A DNA stretch of 63,936 bases. Source: an uncultured Roseiflexaceae bacterium (lineage in GTDB: Bacteria > Chloroflexota > Chloroflexia > Chloroflexales > Roseiflexaceae). The stretch covers positions 1-63,936 of the forward strand of contig CALJIC010000070.1 in assembly GCA_937974195.1 (NCBI GenBank), read 5' to 3'. Positions 47,044 to 55,917 of this stretch are shown here, in pieces. The translations under genes and the position numbers were made by a program. Position 1 is the stretch's first letter. Each line of letters starts with the position of its first letter. A model generated the notes under the pieces. That model saw only the letters and a list, made by a program, of their open reading frames with translations, made no database searches and was not told the origin of the DNA.

Positions 47044-47975
47044 CCGCCCCCGACCTCGCGGAGATCGCCACGGTCATCGTCACCTGGAACCAGGGCGACC
47101 GGCTGCTCGCGTGCCTGTCCGCGCTCGAGGCGGCCGGGGCCGCGCAGGAGCGCATCTGGATCGTCGATAACGGCTCGCAGCCGCCGATCGAGGCGCGGCT
47201 GCGGGAGCGCTTCCCCAGGGTGCTGCTCCTGCGGATGGAGCGCAACCTCGGGTTTGCGGCCGGCCACAACGCCGGGGTGAAGGCGGCGCTCGAGGCCGGG
47301 GCGCGCACTCTGTTCCTGCTCAACGACGATGCGTTTGTTGAGGCGGACGCGCTCGCGGCGCTCGCCGAGGCGCTGGCGGCCGACCCGACACTGGCGGCCG
47401 TGAGCCCGAAGGTGTACTACGACGGCAGCGAGCGGATCATCCAGTCGGTCGGGGTGCGGGTGGACGTGGAGCGCGCCGCGGTGCGCATGATCGGGAGCGG
47501 CGAGGTGGACCGGGGCCAGCACGATGCCCCGGCCGACCGCGACGCGCTGTTCGGCTGCGCGATGCTGGTGCGCGCGGCGGCGTGGGAGCAGGTGGGGCCG
47601 CTCTGGGAGCCGTTCTTCAACTACGCCGAGGAGATCGACTGGTGCCTGCGTGCGCGCGAGCTCGGCTGGCGGCTGCGCTACATTCCGCAGGCGGCGGTGT
47701 GGCACCACACCAGCAGCAGCCTGGGGGCACACTCGCCGCTCAGGCAGTACCTGATCACGCGCAACATGCTCTACCTGCGCCGGCGCCACACGCGCGGCGG
47801 CTGGCGGGCGCGGGTCGGCCTGGCCCGCGCGCTGCTCTCGAACGGCCGGGTGATCGCCCGCTTCCTGCGGCTCGGCCAGCCCGCCCTGGCGCGCGCGACG
47901 GCGCTGGGGATGCTGGACTACTGGCTCGGGCGCACCGGCGACGCTCGCGCGCCGGACCTGAGCCTGCGGAGCTGA
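47040..47975 (+). CDS. Glycosyltransferase family 2 (rhamnosyltransferase-like)
   Basis: 311 residues, GT-A fold: TVIVTWNQGDRLL, IVDNGS, NLGFAAGHNAGVKAALEAGA, LFLLNDDAFVE (metal-binding), FGCAMLVRAAAWEQVGPLWEPFFNYAEEIDWCLRAR in outline. It is a second, distinct member of the same branch as the gene at 44999, so the glycan contains at least two sugars added by related enzymes. ATGA overlap with the methyltransferase, and the next start codon begins four bases after its stop. Confidence 0.9.
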   Translation: MTAPDLAEIATVIVTWNQGDRLLACLSALEAAGAAQERIWIVDNGSQPPIEARLRERFPRVLLLRMERNLGFAAGHNAGVKAALEAGARTLFLLNDDAFVEADALAALAEALAADPTLAAVSPKVYYDGSERIIQSVGVRVDVERAAVRMIGSGEVDRGQHDAPADRDALFGCAMLVRAAAWEQVGPLWEPFFNYAEEIDWCLRARELGWRLRYIPQAAVWHHTSSSLGAHSPLRQYLITRNMLYLRRRHTRGGWRARVGLARALLSNGRVIARFLRLGQPALARATALGMLDYWLGRTGDARAPDLSLRS

Positions 47976-47979
47976 TGCG

Positions 47980-49152
47980 ATGCGCCCGTCGCTCACCATC
48001 CTGAGCCCGCTCGCGCTGCACCCGGCGCTCTCCGGCGGGGCGGCGCACATCCAGCGCACGGCGCTCCAGCTCGCCCGCTACTACGAGGTCTCGATCTACA
48101 CCATCACCCCCGAGCCGGCTGGCGCTGCCTGGGGGCCGCTCTCGGAGCGCTGCAGGGAGCTACGCGCCTTCCGCCGCGGGCCGGTGGCCGGCAGCTGGCT
48201 CGACCCGCCGGCGGCGCGCATGGAGCGCTCCGCGGAGCTGGAGCGGCACCTGCGCTCGGCCTGGCGGCGCGACCCGCCGGATATCGTGCAGATCGAGTTC
48301 ACGACCTTGGCCCACTACGCGCCGCTGGCCCGCGCCGCCGGCGCGCTGGCCGTCTGCACGGCGCACAACCTCGCGTTCCTGGCGCAGCTGCGGCGCGCCC
48401 GTCGCGAGCGCTCCCCGCTGCTGCGAGCCAGGCGCATGCTCGGGGCCCTCAGCATGTGGCGCTACGAGCTGCGGACGCTGCGCGCCTGCGACCTGGTGAT
48501 CACTCTGAGCGAAGGCGATGCGAGCGCGCTGCGCCGCTGGGCGCCGGGGCTGCCGGTGGCGTGCGTCCCGCCCGGGATCGAGCTGGACCCAGTGGCGCGC
48601 AATCCCGTCGACGGTCTGGTGCTGTTCGTCGGCGGCTACCTGCACCCGCCGAACGTGGAGGGGGCGATCTGGCTGGCGCGCGAGGTGTGGCCGCTGGTGC
48701 GCGCCGCGCGGCCAGGGGCGCTGCTCGTCCTCGCAGGCCGGGACCCGCCGCCGCAGGTCCGGGCGCTCGCCGGGCACGACATCGAGGTGCCTGGGACGCT
48801 GCCGGATCTGGCGCCGCTCTACGAGCGGGCGAGCGTCGCCGCCGCGGCTGTGTTCTGGGGCGGCGGGGTGCGGATCAAGATCCTCGACGCGCTCGCCGCC
48901 GGCATCCCGGTGGTCAGCACCGCGGCCGCCGCCGATGGGCTGCCGCTGGTCCACGGCGAGAGCGCGCTGCTCGCCGAGACGCCTGAGGAGTTCGCGCGCG
49001 CGCTCGTGCTGCTGCTGAATGACGGGCGGCTGCGGGCGAGGATCGGCGCCGCCGGGCGGGCGATCGTGGCGCGCAGCCACGCCGCCGAGCGCAGCGGCCG
49101 GCTGCTGGCGGGGCTGTACGAGGGCGCGCGCGCCGGGCTCACACGCCGGTGA
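47980..49152 (+). CDS. Glycosyltransferase family 4
   Basis: 390 residues, GT-B fold. The N-terminal half has LSGGAAHIQRTALQLARYY and TAHNLAFLAQLRRARRERSPLLRARRM-type sequence. The C-terminal half has LFVGGYLHPPNVEGAIWLAREVWPLV, VLAGRDPP, VPGTLPDLAPLYERASVAAAAVFWGGG and GIPVVSTAAAADGL, as in WsaF-like or sugar-peptide GT4 enzymes. It closes the seven-gene operon and is separated from the upstream GT2 by only four bases. No intrinsic terminator was recognised before the convergent radical SAM gene. Confidence 0.9.
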   Translation: MRPSLTILSPLALHPALSGGAAHIQRTALQLARYYEVSIYTITPEPAGAAWGPLSERCRELRAFRRGPVAGSWLDPPAARMERSAELERHLRSAWRRDPPDIVQIEFTTLAHYAPLARAAGALAVCTAHNLAFLAQLRRARRERSPLLRARRMLGALSMWRYELRTLRACDLVITLSEGDASALRRWAPGLPVACVPPGIELDPVARNPVDGLVLFVGGYLHPPNVEGAIWLAREVWPLVRAARPGALLVLAGRDPPPQVRALAGHDIEVPGTLPDLAPLYERASVAAAAVFWGGGVRIKILDALAAGIPVVSTAAAADGLPLVHGESALLAETPEEFARALVLLLNDGRLRARIGAAGRAIVARSHAAERSGRLLAGLYEGARAGLTRR

Positions 49153-49208
49153 GGAGTCGCCGCGGATGGCTTCGCCGTGCTGAACCGCGCGGCGCCCGCG
49201 GAGGCCAG

Positions 49209-50261
49209 CTAGCCCCTGTCGAGGATCTCGCGCAGCTGTGGGTAGAGCGGGCTCGCGCGAAGCTGCGCGTCCGTCGCCTCGCCGCGGAACAGCAGGTCCG
49301 CCAGCGCCCGCCCCTCGCTCGCCAGGTGCCCCCGGCCCGCCACGGCGTCGCGGAAGGCGGTGTGCTTGAGCAGCAGCGCGGCCTCGTTGCGCGGGAGCAG
49401 CTTGCCGGCGAACAGATGGTGGGGCGGGCGCGGCGGCAGGTTGAGCTGGTCGCAGAGGGACAGGAGCTCCTGGTCGCGCTCCGCGCGGTAGAGCGGGTCG
49501 GCGGTCGGCTGGCCGCGATACAGGTCGCGGTAGTACCCGGGCGGGTAGCTGCCGACGCGCACGAGCATCTCGTTGATCCTCGCCCGGTGGCGCTCGTCGG
49601 GGATGTGCAGGTAGTCCCACACCACGAAGTCCGCGCCCGCGTCCGCCACCGCGCGCAGCGTCGCGTTCAGCAGCAGGTCGGTGTCGTTCACATACGGGGC
49701 GACCGGGAGCAGCGCCACGCCCACCGGCACGCCGGCGCGCTTCAGCTCGCTGATGGCGTTGAGGCGCAGCGCCGGCGCCGGGGCCTTGTCCTCCAGCTTC
49801 TCCGAGAGGTACGGGTCGATCGTGAGCAGGGTGAAGACCACCACTGCGAGGCTGCGCTCGTTGATCCGCTCCAGCAGCGCCAGGTCCTCGAGCACCGTGT
49901 GGCTCTTGGTCAGCACCAGGCACGGCTGGCCGGCGTCGGCCATGAGCCGCAGCACCTGGCGCGTGAGGCGGTAGGTGGCCTCGGCCGGCTGGTACGGGTC
50001 GCTGAGCGCCGTGATGCCCACCAGGTCGCCGCGGTCGATGGCCGTGAGCTCCTCGCTCACCCGATCGGGCAGGTCGATGGCGATGCGCACCGTCTCGTTG
50101 AACGGCCGGCTGCGGAAGGCCCATCCGTCGCAGTAGGGGCAGCCGAACTCGCAGCCATCGTAGATGGCCATCGTGTACGAGGAGAGGAAGTACTCGTTGA
50201 TCGACGGGCGGCGCCGGCCGATCGCGGGGGCGCCGAGGCGATCTTCGATGTAGTAAGCCAT
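49209..50261 (-). CDS. Radical SAM protein, SplB/Rv2578c-like
   Basis: 350 residues. The 4Fe-4S ligand motif is C-x3-C-x2-C in DGCEFGCPYCDGWAFRS (residues about 37-52), followed by GITALSDPYQPAEATYRLTRQVL, LVLTKSHTVLEDLALL and VVVFTLLTIDPYLSEKLEDKAP-type segments. This arrangement is that of the SPL-family radical SAM proteins related to spore photoproduct lyase and Rv2578c, and the substrate is unknown. The ATG at 50261 lacks a strong ribosome-binding site. It is convergent with the glycan operon. Confidence 0.87.
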   Translation of the reverse strand: MAYYIEDRLGAPAIGRRRPSINEYFLSSYTMAIYDGCEFGCPYCDGWAFRSRPFNETVRIAIDLPDRVSEELTAIDRGDLVGITALSDPYQPAEATYRLTRQVLRLMADAGQPCLVLTKSHTVLEDLALLERINERSLAVVVFTLLTIDPYLSEKLEDKAPAPALRLNAISELKRAGVPVGVALLPVAPYVNDTDLLLNATLRAVADAGADFVVWDYLHIPDERHRARINEMLVRVGSYPPGYYRDLYRGQPTADPLYRAERDQELLSLCDQLNLPPRPPHHLFAGKLLPRNEAALLLKHTAFRDAVAGRGHLASEGRALADLLFRGEATDAQLRASPLYPQLREILDRG

Positions 50262-50392
50262 AGCGTGTGCTTAACCTGGTGCCATTCAACGACACGCGCG
50301 GTCGCTCTGCGGGCCGCCCGTGTCAGCGCTCTGCGAGCCCTCCCCGCTATCCCTCCAGAGGGCGTGGGAGCGAGCCCGCCGCGCACGCCGCG

Positions 50393-51163
50393 TCACTGGC
50401 GGGAGCCGCGCAGCAGCTCGACGAGCTCGCCGTGGATCTGGCCGTTCGAGGCGATCAGGTGCTCGCTCCAGGGATTCCAGGGGCCGCCGCGCCAGTCCGT
50501 CACGCGGCCGCCGGCCTCGAGCACCAGCAGCGCGCCCGCGGCCGCGTCCCACGGGCTCAGCCGCAGCTCCCAGTGCGCGTCGAGCCTCCCCATCGCCACG
50601 TAGGCCAGGTCCAGCGCGGCGGCCCCGGCCCGGCGCACGCCCTGGGTGCGCGCCTGCAGCATGTCGAACTCGCGCAGGTTGTTCTCGCCGCCGGCGCTGT
50701 AGGTGTAGGGAAAGCCGGTGGAGACGAGCGACGCCGCCAGCGACGCGGTGCCCGAGACGCGCAGCGGCCGGCCGTTGCAGGTGGCGCCGCGCCCCCGCTC
50801 GGCGGCGAACAGCTCGTCGCGCAGCGGATCGTACACCACCCCGAGCGCCAGCTGGTCGCCGCGCAGCAGGCCGATCGAGACCGCGAAGAACGGGAAGCCG
50901 TGGGCGTAGTTGTTCGTCCCGTCCAGCGGGTCGATCAGCCAGCGGAACTCCGAGCCGCGCTCGGCGCCGCCGCCCTCCTCCGAGATTATCGTGTGATCCG
51001 GGAAGCGCTCGGCGAGGGCCTCGACGATCAGCGCCTCGCTCGCGCGGTCCACATCGGTGACAACTTCAAAGGCGCTCTTGAGCTCCACCGCGTGTGTGGA
51101 GCCAAGCCCATCCCGCAGCAGCGCGCCCGCCCGGCGCGCCAGCTCGGCCACGAAATTCAGCAT
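50393..51163 (-). CDS. Inositol monophosphatase family protein
   Basis: Mg-dependent phosphatase of 256 residues. Metal-binding motifs are present: EEGGG (first Glu), WLIDPLDGTNNYAHG near residue 78 and WDAAAGALLVLEAGG near 210. Family members act on inositol-1-phosphate, fructose-1,6-bisphosphate, NADP or histidinol phosphate. The exact substrate cannot be assigned. GGGGGATCG precedes the ATG, and a TACAAT -10 box lies at 51221-51226. Confidence 0.93.
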   Translation of the reverse strand: MLNFVAELARRAGALLRDGLGSTHAVELKSAFEVVTDVDRASEALIVEALAERFPDHTIISEEGGGAERGSEFRWLIDPLDGTNNYAHGFPFFAVSIGLLRGDQLALGVVYDPLRDELFAAERGRGATCNGRPLRVSGTASLAASLVSTGFPYTYSAGGENNLREFDMLQARTQGVRRAGAAALDLAYVAMGRLDAHWELRLSPWDAAAGALLVLEAGGRVTDWRGGPWNPWSEHLIASNGQIHGELVELLRGSRQ

Positions 51164-51611
51164 CGATCCCCCACGGCGGGCGCCTCCGCCCGCCCTCCGC
51201 TCTTCGCTCAGCCGCCCCTGATTGTACCAGATCCGCGCCTCCGGGCTTCCCGGCCCTCCGACAGCGGTGCGAAGTCAGGCCGCCGCACCGCAGCCGAAGG
51301 GGAAGTCTCAGGCGAAGCAACGCCTCGCCACACCCCTTCAGCGGGCGCAGGCCGAGCCGCCGCGTCAGCCCGGCGATATTGACTGAACCGATGAGACGGG
51401 GTAAGGTGAAGCCGCGCGGCGCGAGTCAGCCGCGCTGTGGAACTAGGCGGGCCGCACGAACGTCGATCTGATGTGCGCGCCGCCGCGCCGGACCTGTGAG
51501 CAGGGGCGGCCGGCGCTGAGCAAGAAGCGAGTGGATCGGTAGCGGCGCGGGAGGATGAGCGGTGCCGCTCCCCGCGCGAGCGACCATCTGCACCTGTATC
51601 TGGAGAGCCCG
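51164..51611. other. Spacer between divergent genes
   Basis: No gene was seen. Contains the IMPase -10 box (51221-51226), a GC-rich region, and a possible plus-strand promoter TTGACT (51379-51384) / TAAGGT (51402-51407). The frame of the next gene is open from 51555, but the signal peptide begins at 51612. Confidence 0.4.
51221..51226 (-). promoter_or_regulatory. -10 box of the inositol monophosphatase gene (GGTACAAT)
   Basis: Minus-strand GG-TACAAT about 57 bases before the ATG at 51163. Confidence 0.4.
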
Positions 51612-52424
51612 ATGAGGCAACCGCTGATCGTAACGATAATTCTGCTTGCCGCGCTGACGGCGTGCGGCCAGCAGCCGGCGGCAACTCCCGCCGGCTCGCC
51701 CACCGAGCCGCCAGCGGCGACGACGCCCGCCGCGCCGACGGCCGCGCCCGTGCCAACCGACGCGCCGGAGACGCCGGCCGATGCGTACCCTGTGCCGCCC
51801 GCCGGCCAGGCCTACCCGCAGCCCAGCACGCCCACGCCCGACCTCGGCTCCTCCGAGGGCGTCATGGCCGAGCTGCAGCGGCAGGCCCGCGAGCGGCTCG
51901 CGCAGCACCTGGGCGTCGACCCCGAGTCGCTGACGCTGCAGCAGAGCGAGTCCCAGGAGTGGCCCGACACCTCGCTCGGCTGCCCGGCGCCGGACGTCAC
52001 CTACGCGCAGGTCATCATCCCCGGCTACCGGCTGACGTTCAGCGACGGCTCCGAGACCTACCTGGTCCACACGAGCCTCTCGGCGTCGCCCGGCGAGCCG
52101 CTCGTCTTCTGCGACGATGGGAGCCCGGTGAACCTCGGGCTGCCCGAGCCGACTCCGGTGATCGACGAGTCCTCGCGGCCCGCGGTGGACCGCGCGAAGG
52201 CCGACCTGGCGCAGTTCCTGAACATCAGCCCCGACGAGATCGAGGTGATCCAGGTGCAGCCGGTCGATTGGAACGACACGAGCCTGGGCTGCGCGCAGCC
52301 GGACACGACGTACCTGCAGGTGATCACGCCCGGCTATCAGGTGGTGCTGCGGGCGGCGGGGAACACCTACACCTACCACACGGACAGCGGCGCCAACGTG
52401 GTGCGCTGCACGACGCCAGGCTAG
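51612..52424 (+). CDS. Lipoprotein with two tandem W-DTSLGC modules
   Basis: 270 residues. Signal peptide with lipobox LTAC (Cys at about 18), then a Pro/Thr/Ala-rich linker to about residue 90. Two homologous modules follow (about 95-170 and 190-268). Each contains L-AQ-L-x(5)-DE/PES, a segment W-x-DTSLGC-x-PD-TY-QVI-PGY, and a closing Y-x-HT. The second Cys of each module (GC before PD) and one near the end could form disulfides. I do not recognise a named family, though lipoproteins with similar segments occur in Chloroflexi and cyanobacteria. The ATG at 51612 directly precedes the signal peptide. Confidence 0.8.
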   Translation: MRQPLIVTIILLAALTACGQQPAATPAGSPTEPPAATTPAAPTAAPVPTDAPETPADAYPVPPAGQAYPQPSTPTPDLGSSEGVMAELQRQARERLAQHLGVDPESLTLQQSESQEWPDTSLGCPAPDVTYAQVIIPGYRLTFSDGSETYLVHTSLSASPGEPLVFCDDGSPVNLGLPEPTPVIDESSRPAVDRAKADLAQFLNISPDEIEVIQVQPVDWNDTSLGCAQPDTTYLQVITPGYQVVLRAAGNTYTYHTDSGANVVRCTTPG

Positions 52425-52476
52425 CTGCTTCACGCCCAGCCTGCTGGCTTCGGGAAACGCAGGCGTCAGCTCCTCC

Positions 52477-52519
52477 GGCGGGGAGGCTCGGAAGGCACAG
52501 CCCTTCCAGCTTCCCCGCC
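52477..52519. terminator. Hairpin between convergent genes
   Basis: GGCGGGGA (52477-52484) pairs with TCCCCGCC (52512-52519). GGCT and GGAAGG pair further in with AGC- and CCTTCC. It ends at the stop codon of the downstream minus-strand gene. No T-tract. Confidence 0.45.
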
Positions 52520-53659
52520 CTAGTCCACGCCGCTCTTAGGCATGCGCGTGCTGAACAGCAGCATCACCAGCGCCAGGGTGGCGCCGGCGCCCAGGCCAAC
52601 CAGCGCCGCGACGAGCGCCGCGAGCGGCTGGTTGCCCTGGATGAGCGCGTAGCCCACCCGCCCCCCGTCGCCGCCGCGCAGCTGCGCCGCCAGCACGTAG
52701 GCGCCGGGCCGCAGGCCGCCGACGTCGAGCTCGATGCGCTGGTAGCTGATCCGGCCGCTGTCGAACGTCAGCTCCGCAGGCTCGGACGCCGGCGCGCCGC
52801 TCTGCGCCTCCGCGACTACCACAGACACCGCGCCGTCGCCGTAGGTGTTCTCGACCAGCAGGCGCCGCTCGGGCTGCGTCAGCGAGAAGCGCGCCGTGCT
52901 CTCCGGCGCATCCGGCCGCACCCAGACCTCGCCGCTCTGCACCTGTGCGCGCACCTGCTCGTGGAGCGAGACCGCCCCGACCGTCAGCAGCAGCGCGCCC
53001 GCCAGGGCGAAGATGAAGACACGTCGGGCGCGGGCGAGCTGTCCCCGCCGCGCGAACCAGTCGTCCGGCGAGGCCATCGCCGGCGCTGTGGCCTCGGGCA
53101 CGGCCAGGCGCATCCACTTGCGCCAGGCGCGGTACCACCAGGACCAGTAGAGCCAGATCGCGCCCCCGACCGCGAGCGACATCACTGTGCCGACCAGCAC
53201 CAGGTTCCACACGACCGGGCGCCGGGCGCCGAGCGACGGCAGGCTCTCCGAGTCGCCGCCGCCGCCGAAGAGCGCGCTGTCCGCGTTGATGAGCAGCAGC
53301 GCGATGATCGCCGTCGCGCTGAGGATCATGAGCGCAGCGCCGGCGACCTGCCCGTGCCACGGCGCGGGCAGCTGCTGGGCCAGGCGGTCGAGCCAGGAGA
53401 GCAGCACGCCGCCGGCGACCAGCGCGACCACGATCCAGCGCCAGCCCCAGAGAAACGACGGCAGCCGGCTCACGTCCTGGAGGACGGCGGCCCAGGCGGT
53501 GTCGCGGATCACCGGGATGCTGCTGTTGAAGGCGTACTGCCAGAGCGCGCCGATCCCCAGCATCACCACGAAGAAGAGCATCAGGGCGAGGGCGGCGCTG
53601 GCGCCGGCCAGCCCGCCTGCCATCAGGTACGGCCCGCGGCGGGTCGAATCGGTTGACAC
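52520..53659 (-). CDS. Membrane protein of unknown function (DUF5671-like layout)
   Basis: About 379 residues with six or seven predicted membrane helices (about 12-40, 70-95, 110-130, 150-180, 225-245 and 345-372). Between the last two lies an extracytoplasmic segment of about 100 residues, predicted beta-rich (RRLLVENTYGDGAVSVVVAE..FDSGRISYQRIELDVGGLRPGAYVLAAQL), which resembles a small C2-like or pre-peptidase domain. I do not recognise the family with confidence. GTG at 53659 has GAGGATGG nine bases upstream; an earlier TTG at 53695 is a less likely start. Confidence 0.75.
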   Translation of the reverse strand: MSTDSTRRGPYLMAGGLAGASAALALMLFFVVMLGIGALWQYAFNSSIPVIRDTAWAAVLQDVSRLPSFLWGWRWIVVALVAGGVLLSWLDRLAQQLPAPWHGQVAGAALMILSATAIIALLLINADSALFGGGGDSESLPSLGARRPVVWNLVLVGTVMSLAVGGAIWLYWSWWYRAWRKWMRLAVPEATAPAMASPDDWFARRGQLARARRVFIFALAGALLLTVGAVSLHEQVRAQVQSGEVWVRPDAPESTARFSLTQPERRLLVENTYGDGAVSVVVAEAQSGAPASEPAELTFDSGRISYQRIELDVGGLRPGAYVLAAQLRGGDGGRVGYALIQGNQPLAALVAALVGLGAGATLALVMLLFSTRMPKSGVD

Positions 53660-53779
53660 GGTTTGTCCATCCTCAAGCGGCAGAAGCCATTCCAACAGAA
53701 CCCCACGTCTGCATGGTACACGAAGTGCGCGGTGGCCCTGCCCCGCGCCGCCGGGGCCCTTCTTCCAGCACTCTGGGGC

Positions 53780-53819
53780 AAAAAAAGAGGTCTGGAGAGC
53801 TTGCGTCCCTCCAGACCTC
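53780..53819 (-). terminator. Intrinsic terminator of the SHOCT/solenoid operon
   Basis: On the minus strand GAGGTCTGGAG pairs perfectly with CTCCAGACCTC (11-base arms at 53787-53797 and 53809-53819, 11-base loop), followed directly by a run of seven Ts. It lies 46 bases after the stop codon of the solenoid gene. Confidence 0.85.
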
Positions 53820-53865
53820 CCCGCGGGGCAGGTGCCGCAGCACCGCGCCGTGTTCGTCGTGTGTG

Positions 53866-55797
53866 CTACCCCAGCGCCTCGAGCAGCAGATCGCCCTCCT
53901 CCGGCGTGATGCGCCCCTCGGCGACCATGCGCAGGATCGCAGCGCGGCGCTCGTCCGGCGTGGCCTGCCGCTCCTCGGAGGCCTGCTCGGCCGCGGGCTC
54001 GTCAGGCGTGTGGCCGGGCTCGGAGTCGGCGCTCTGCGGCTCGGCCTGCTCCGCGCTGCCCATCTTGATCGTCACGCCGGTCGCAGGCTGCGGCGCCTCC
54101 GGTGACTGCGGCGGCTGCGGCGGCTGCGGCGGCTGAGGGGCGTGCGCCGGCGGGAGGCCCATCCCCTCGAGCGCCCGCTCGACCGCCTCCAGCGCCCCGA
54201 CGATCCCCTCGCTCGCCGCGCGGCGCGCCTGCTCCTTCAGCCGCTCGATCCGCTCCGGGTCGAAGGCCCACTCGCGGTCGTTGATGCGCACCCGCACCCG
54301 CGGCCCCTTCTCGGCGTGGCGCCGCGCGCGCTCCTCGGCGCGGCGCATACGCTCCTCGGCCTCGCGCATGCGCTCCTCGACGCGCTCGCGGACGCGCTCG
54401 GCCCGGCGCTGGGCCTTCTCAGCCCACTCCCTGGCCTTCTCCTCGTCCCAGCTGCTGAAGCGCTGCTCCATGCGCCGGCCGAACTCCTCGCCCCAGCGCT
54501 CCATCTCCCGGCCGAACTCCTCGCCCCAGCGCTCCATCTCCCGACCGAACTCCTTTCCGAACAGCTCGCCCCAGCGCTCCATCTCTTTCCCGAAATGCTC
54601 CCATTGGCCCCAGCTGGCGCTCGTGCTGCGCGGCTCGCCGGCGCCGCGCAGGTGCAGGTCGCCGCCCACCATCAGCTCGAGCTGGGCCCGGCCCTCGCCG
54701 TAGACTGCGTTGAAGCCACCGCCGCCGGCCGCCATCATGCGCCCGCCGCTGACCTCGCCGCCCACGCTGGCGCGGATCGTCAGGTTCGGCTCGGCCGGAA
54801 GCTCGATCTCCGCATCCCCGCCCACGCTGACGCGCGTCACCGAGTCGGGCGGAAACGACGCCGACAGCCGCAGGTCGCCGCCGACGTTGCCGAGCTGCAG
54901 CGCCACGCCATCGGCGCGCACCTCCAGGTCGCCGGCCACGTTCACCAGGCCCACCGTGCCGCCGATCTCGCTCGCCTCGGCGTCGCCGCCCACGCTGCCG
55001 GCGCGCACGTCGCCGGCCACGTTGCGCACCTCGAGATCCCCGCCGATGTGCCCGGCCTGCACGCTCTGCGCGCCGACCACCTCGCAGTCGCCGCCGGCGC
55101 TGCCGCCGGAGACGTGCGCGCCCTCGCAGTCGCGCACCTCGACGTCCCCGCCGACGTTGCCGTAGCGGATCGCCTCGCGCACCCGGCGCGCCTCCAGGTC
55201 CCCGCCGACATCGCCGACGATCAGCGCCCCGGCCTCCTCCGCCTCCAGGTCGCCACCCACACGGTGCAGCTCAACCGAGCCGCTGCGCCGGATGCTGGCG
55301 TCGCCCTCGACCTTCTGCTCGACCAGCAGGTTGTCGGAGTCCTCGACCGTCAGGTCGCCCTGGACGACGCGCAGGCGCACGCCCGCGACGCGCCGCAGCT
55401 CCGCGTCGCCGTGGACGTGGTTCTCGACCTCCACCGCGCGCGCGCCCTCGATCTCCAGGTCGCCGTGCACCTGGCCCAGGCGCACATCGCCGTCCAGCGA
55501 CTGGATGTGCGTGTCGCCGTGGGCCTGGCCGACCGTGACCCCCGCGATCCCGCTGATGGTCAGGTCGCCGTGGGCGTGCTCGGCCACCAGCTCCGCATCG
55601 CGCGGCAGGCGCAGCTGCGCCTCACCGCTGATCTGCAGGACCAGCGCCTCGCCGGACTGGCTCGCGTGCAGCTGGTCCTCCTCGGTCTCGACGGCGACCT
55701 GGCGCTCGTCCCAGCCGACGATCTCCAGGTCGCCCCCGCGGGAGTGCTCCACAATCACCCGCGGCCGCTCGCCTGCGGGAAACGTATGCATAGCCAT
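53866..55797 (-). CDS. Gly-Asp solenoid protein with helical repeats and C-terminal SHOCT-like hairpin
   Basis: 643 residues in four parts. (1) Residues about 1-370 hold about 20 short repeats ending in (G/H/E/A)GD followed by two or three strand residues (HGDLTI, GGDLEV, GGDVEV), consistent with a DUF4097/YvlB-like beta-solenoid. (2) About 395-445 has 11-residue repeats WGEEFGREMER. (3) A long Arg/Glu coiled-coil is followed by a Pro-rich linker (PPQPPQPPQ). (4) The C-terminal 30 residues RRAAILRMVAEGRITPEEGDLLLEALG match the hairpin in the two upstream proteins. No signal peptide or membrane helix. AAGGAGACACACG before ATG 55797. Envelope stress or membrane-associated sensing is an inference from YvlB-type operons. 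Confidence 0.85.
   Translation of the reverse strand: MAMHTFPAGERPRVIVEHSRGGDLEIVGWDERQVAVETEEDQLHASQSGEALVLQISGEAQLRLPRDAELVAEHAHGDLTISGIAGVTVGQAHGDTHIQSLDGDVRLGQVHGDLEIEGARAVEVENHVHGDAELRRVAGVRLRVVQGDLTVEDSDNLLVEQKVEGDASIRRSGSVELHRVGGDLEAEEAGALIVGDVGGDLEARRVREAIRYGNVGGDVEVRDCEGAHVSGGSAGGDCEVVGAQSVQAGHIGGDLEVRNVAGDVRAGSVGGDAEASEIGGTVGLVNVAGDLEVRADGVALQLGNVGGDLRLSASFPPDSVTRVSVGGDAEIELPAEPNLTIRASVGGEVSGGRMMAAGGGGFNAVYGEGRAQLELMVGGDLHLRGAGEPRSTSASWGQWEHFGKEMERWGELFGKEFGREMERWGEEFGREMERWGEEFGRRMEQRFSSWDEEKAREWAEKAQRRAERVRERVEERMREAEERMRRAEERARRHAEKGPRVRVRINDREWAFDPERIERLKEQARRAASEGIVGALEAVERALEGMGLPPAHAPQPPQPPQPPQSPEAPQPATGVTIKMGSAEQAEPQSADSEPGHTPDEPAAEQASEERQATPDERRAAILRMVAEGRITPEEGDLLLEALG
54477..54542 (-). 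repeat. 33-base repeats encoding 11-residue helical units
   Basis: Two perfect 33-base copies (starting at 54477 and 54510) encode WGEEFGREMER. A third, diverged copy with a four-codon insertion follows at about 54543-54590. The 11-residue period (hendecad) is typical of amphipathic helices or right-handed coiled coils. Confidence 0.85.
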
Positions 55798-55917
55798 CGT
55801 GTGTCTCCTTGTGTGCCGAACGCAAGCGCCCGTATCCGGTGGGCGAGTGCAGTTCGTCGGGCCACTGGCGGGCGTCACCGGGCGAGCGGGCTCGCCACGG
55901 CGAGACGCTGCCCGCCG

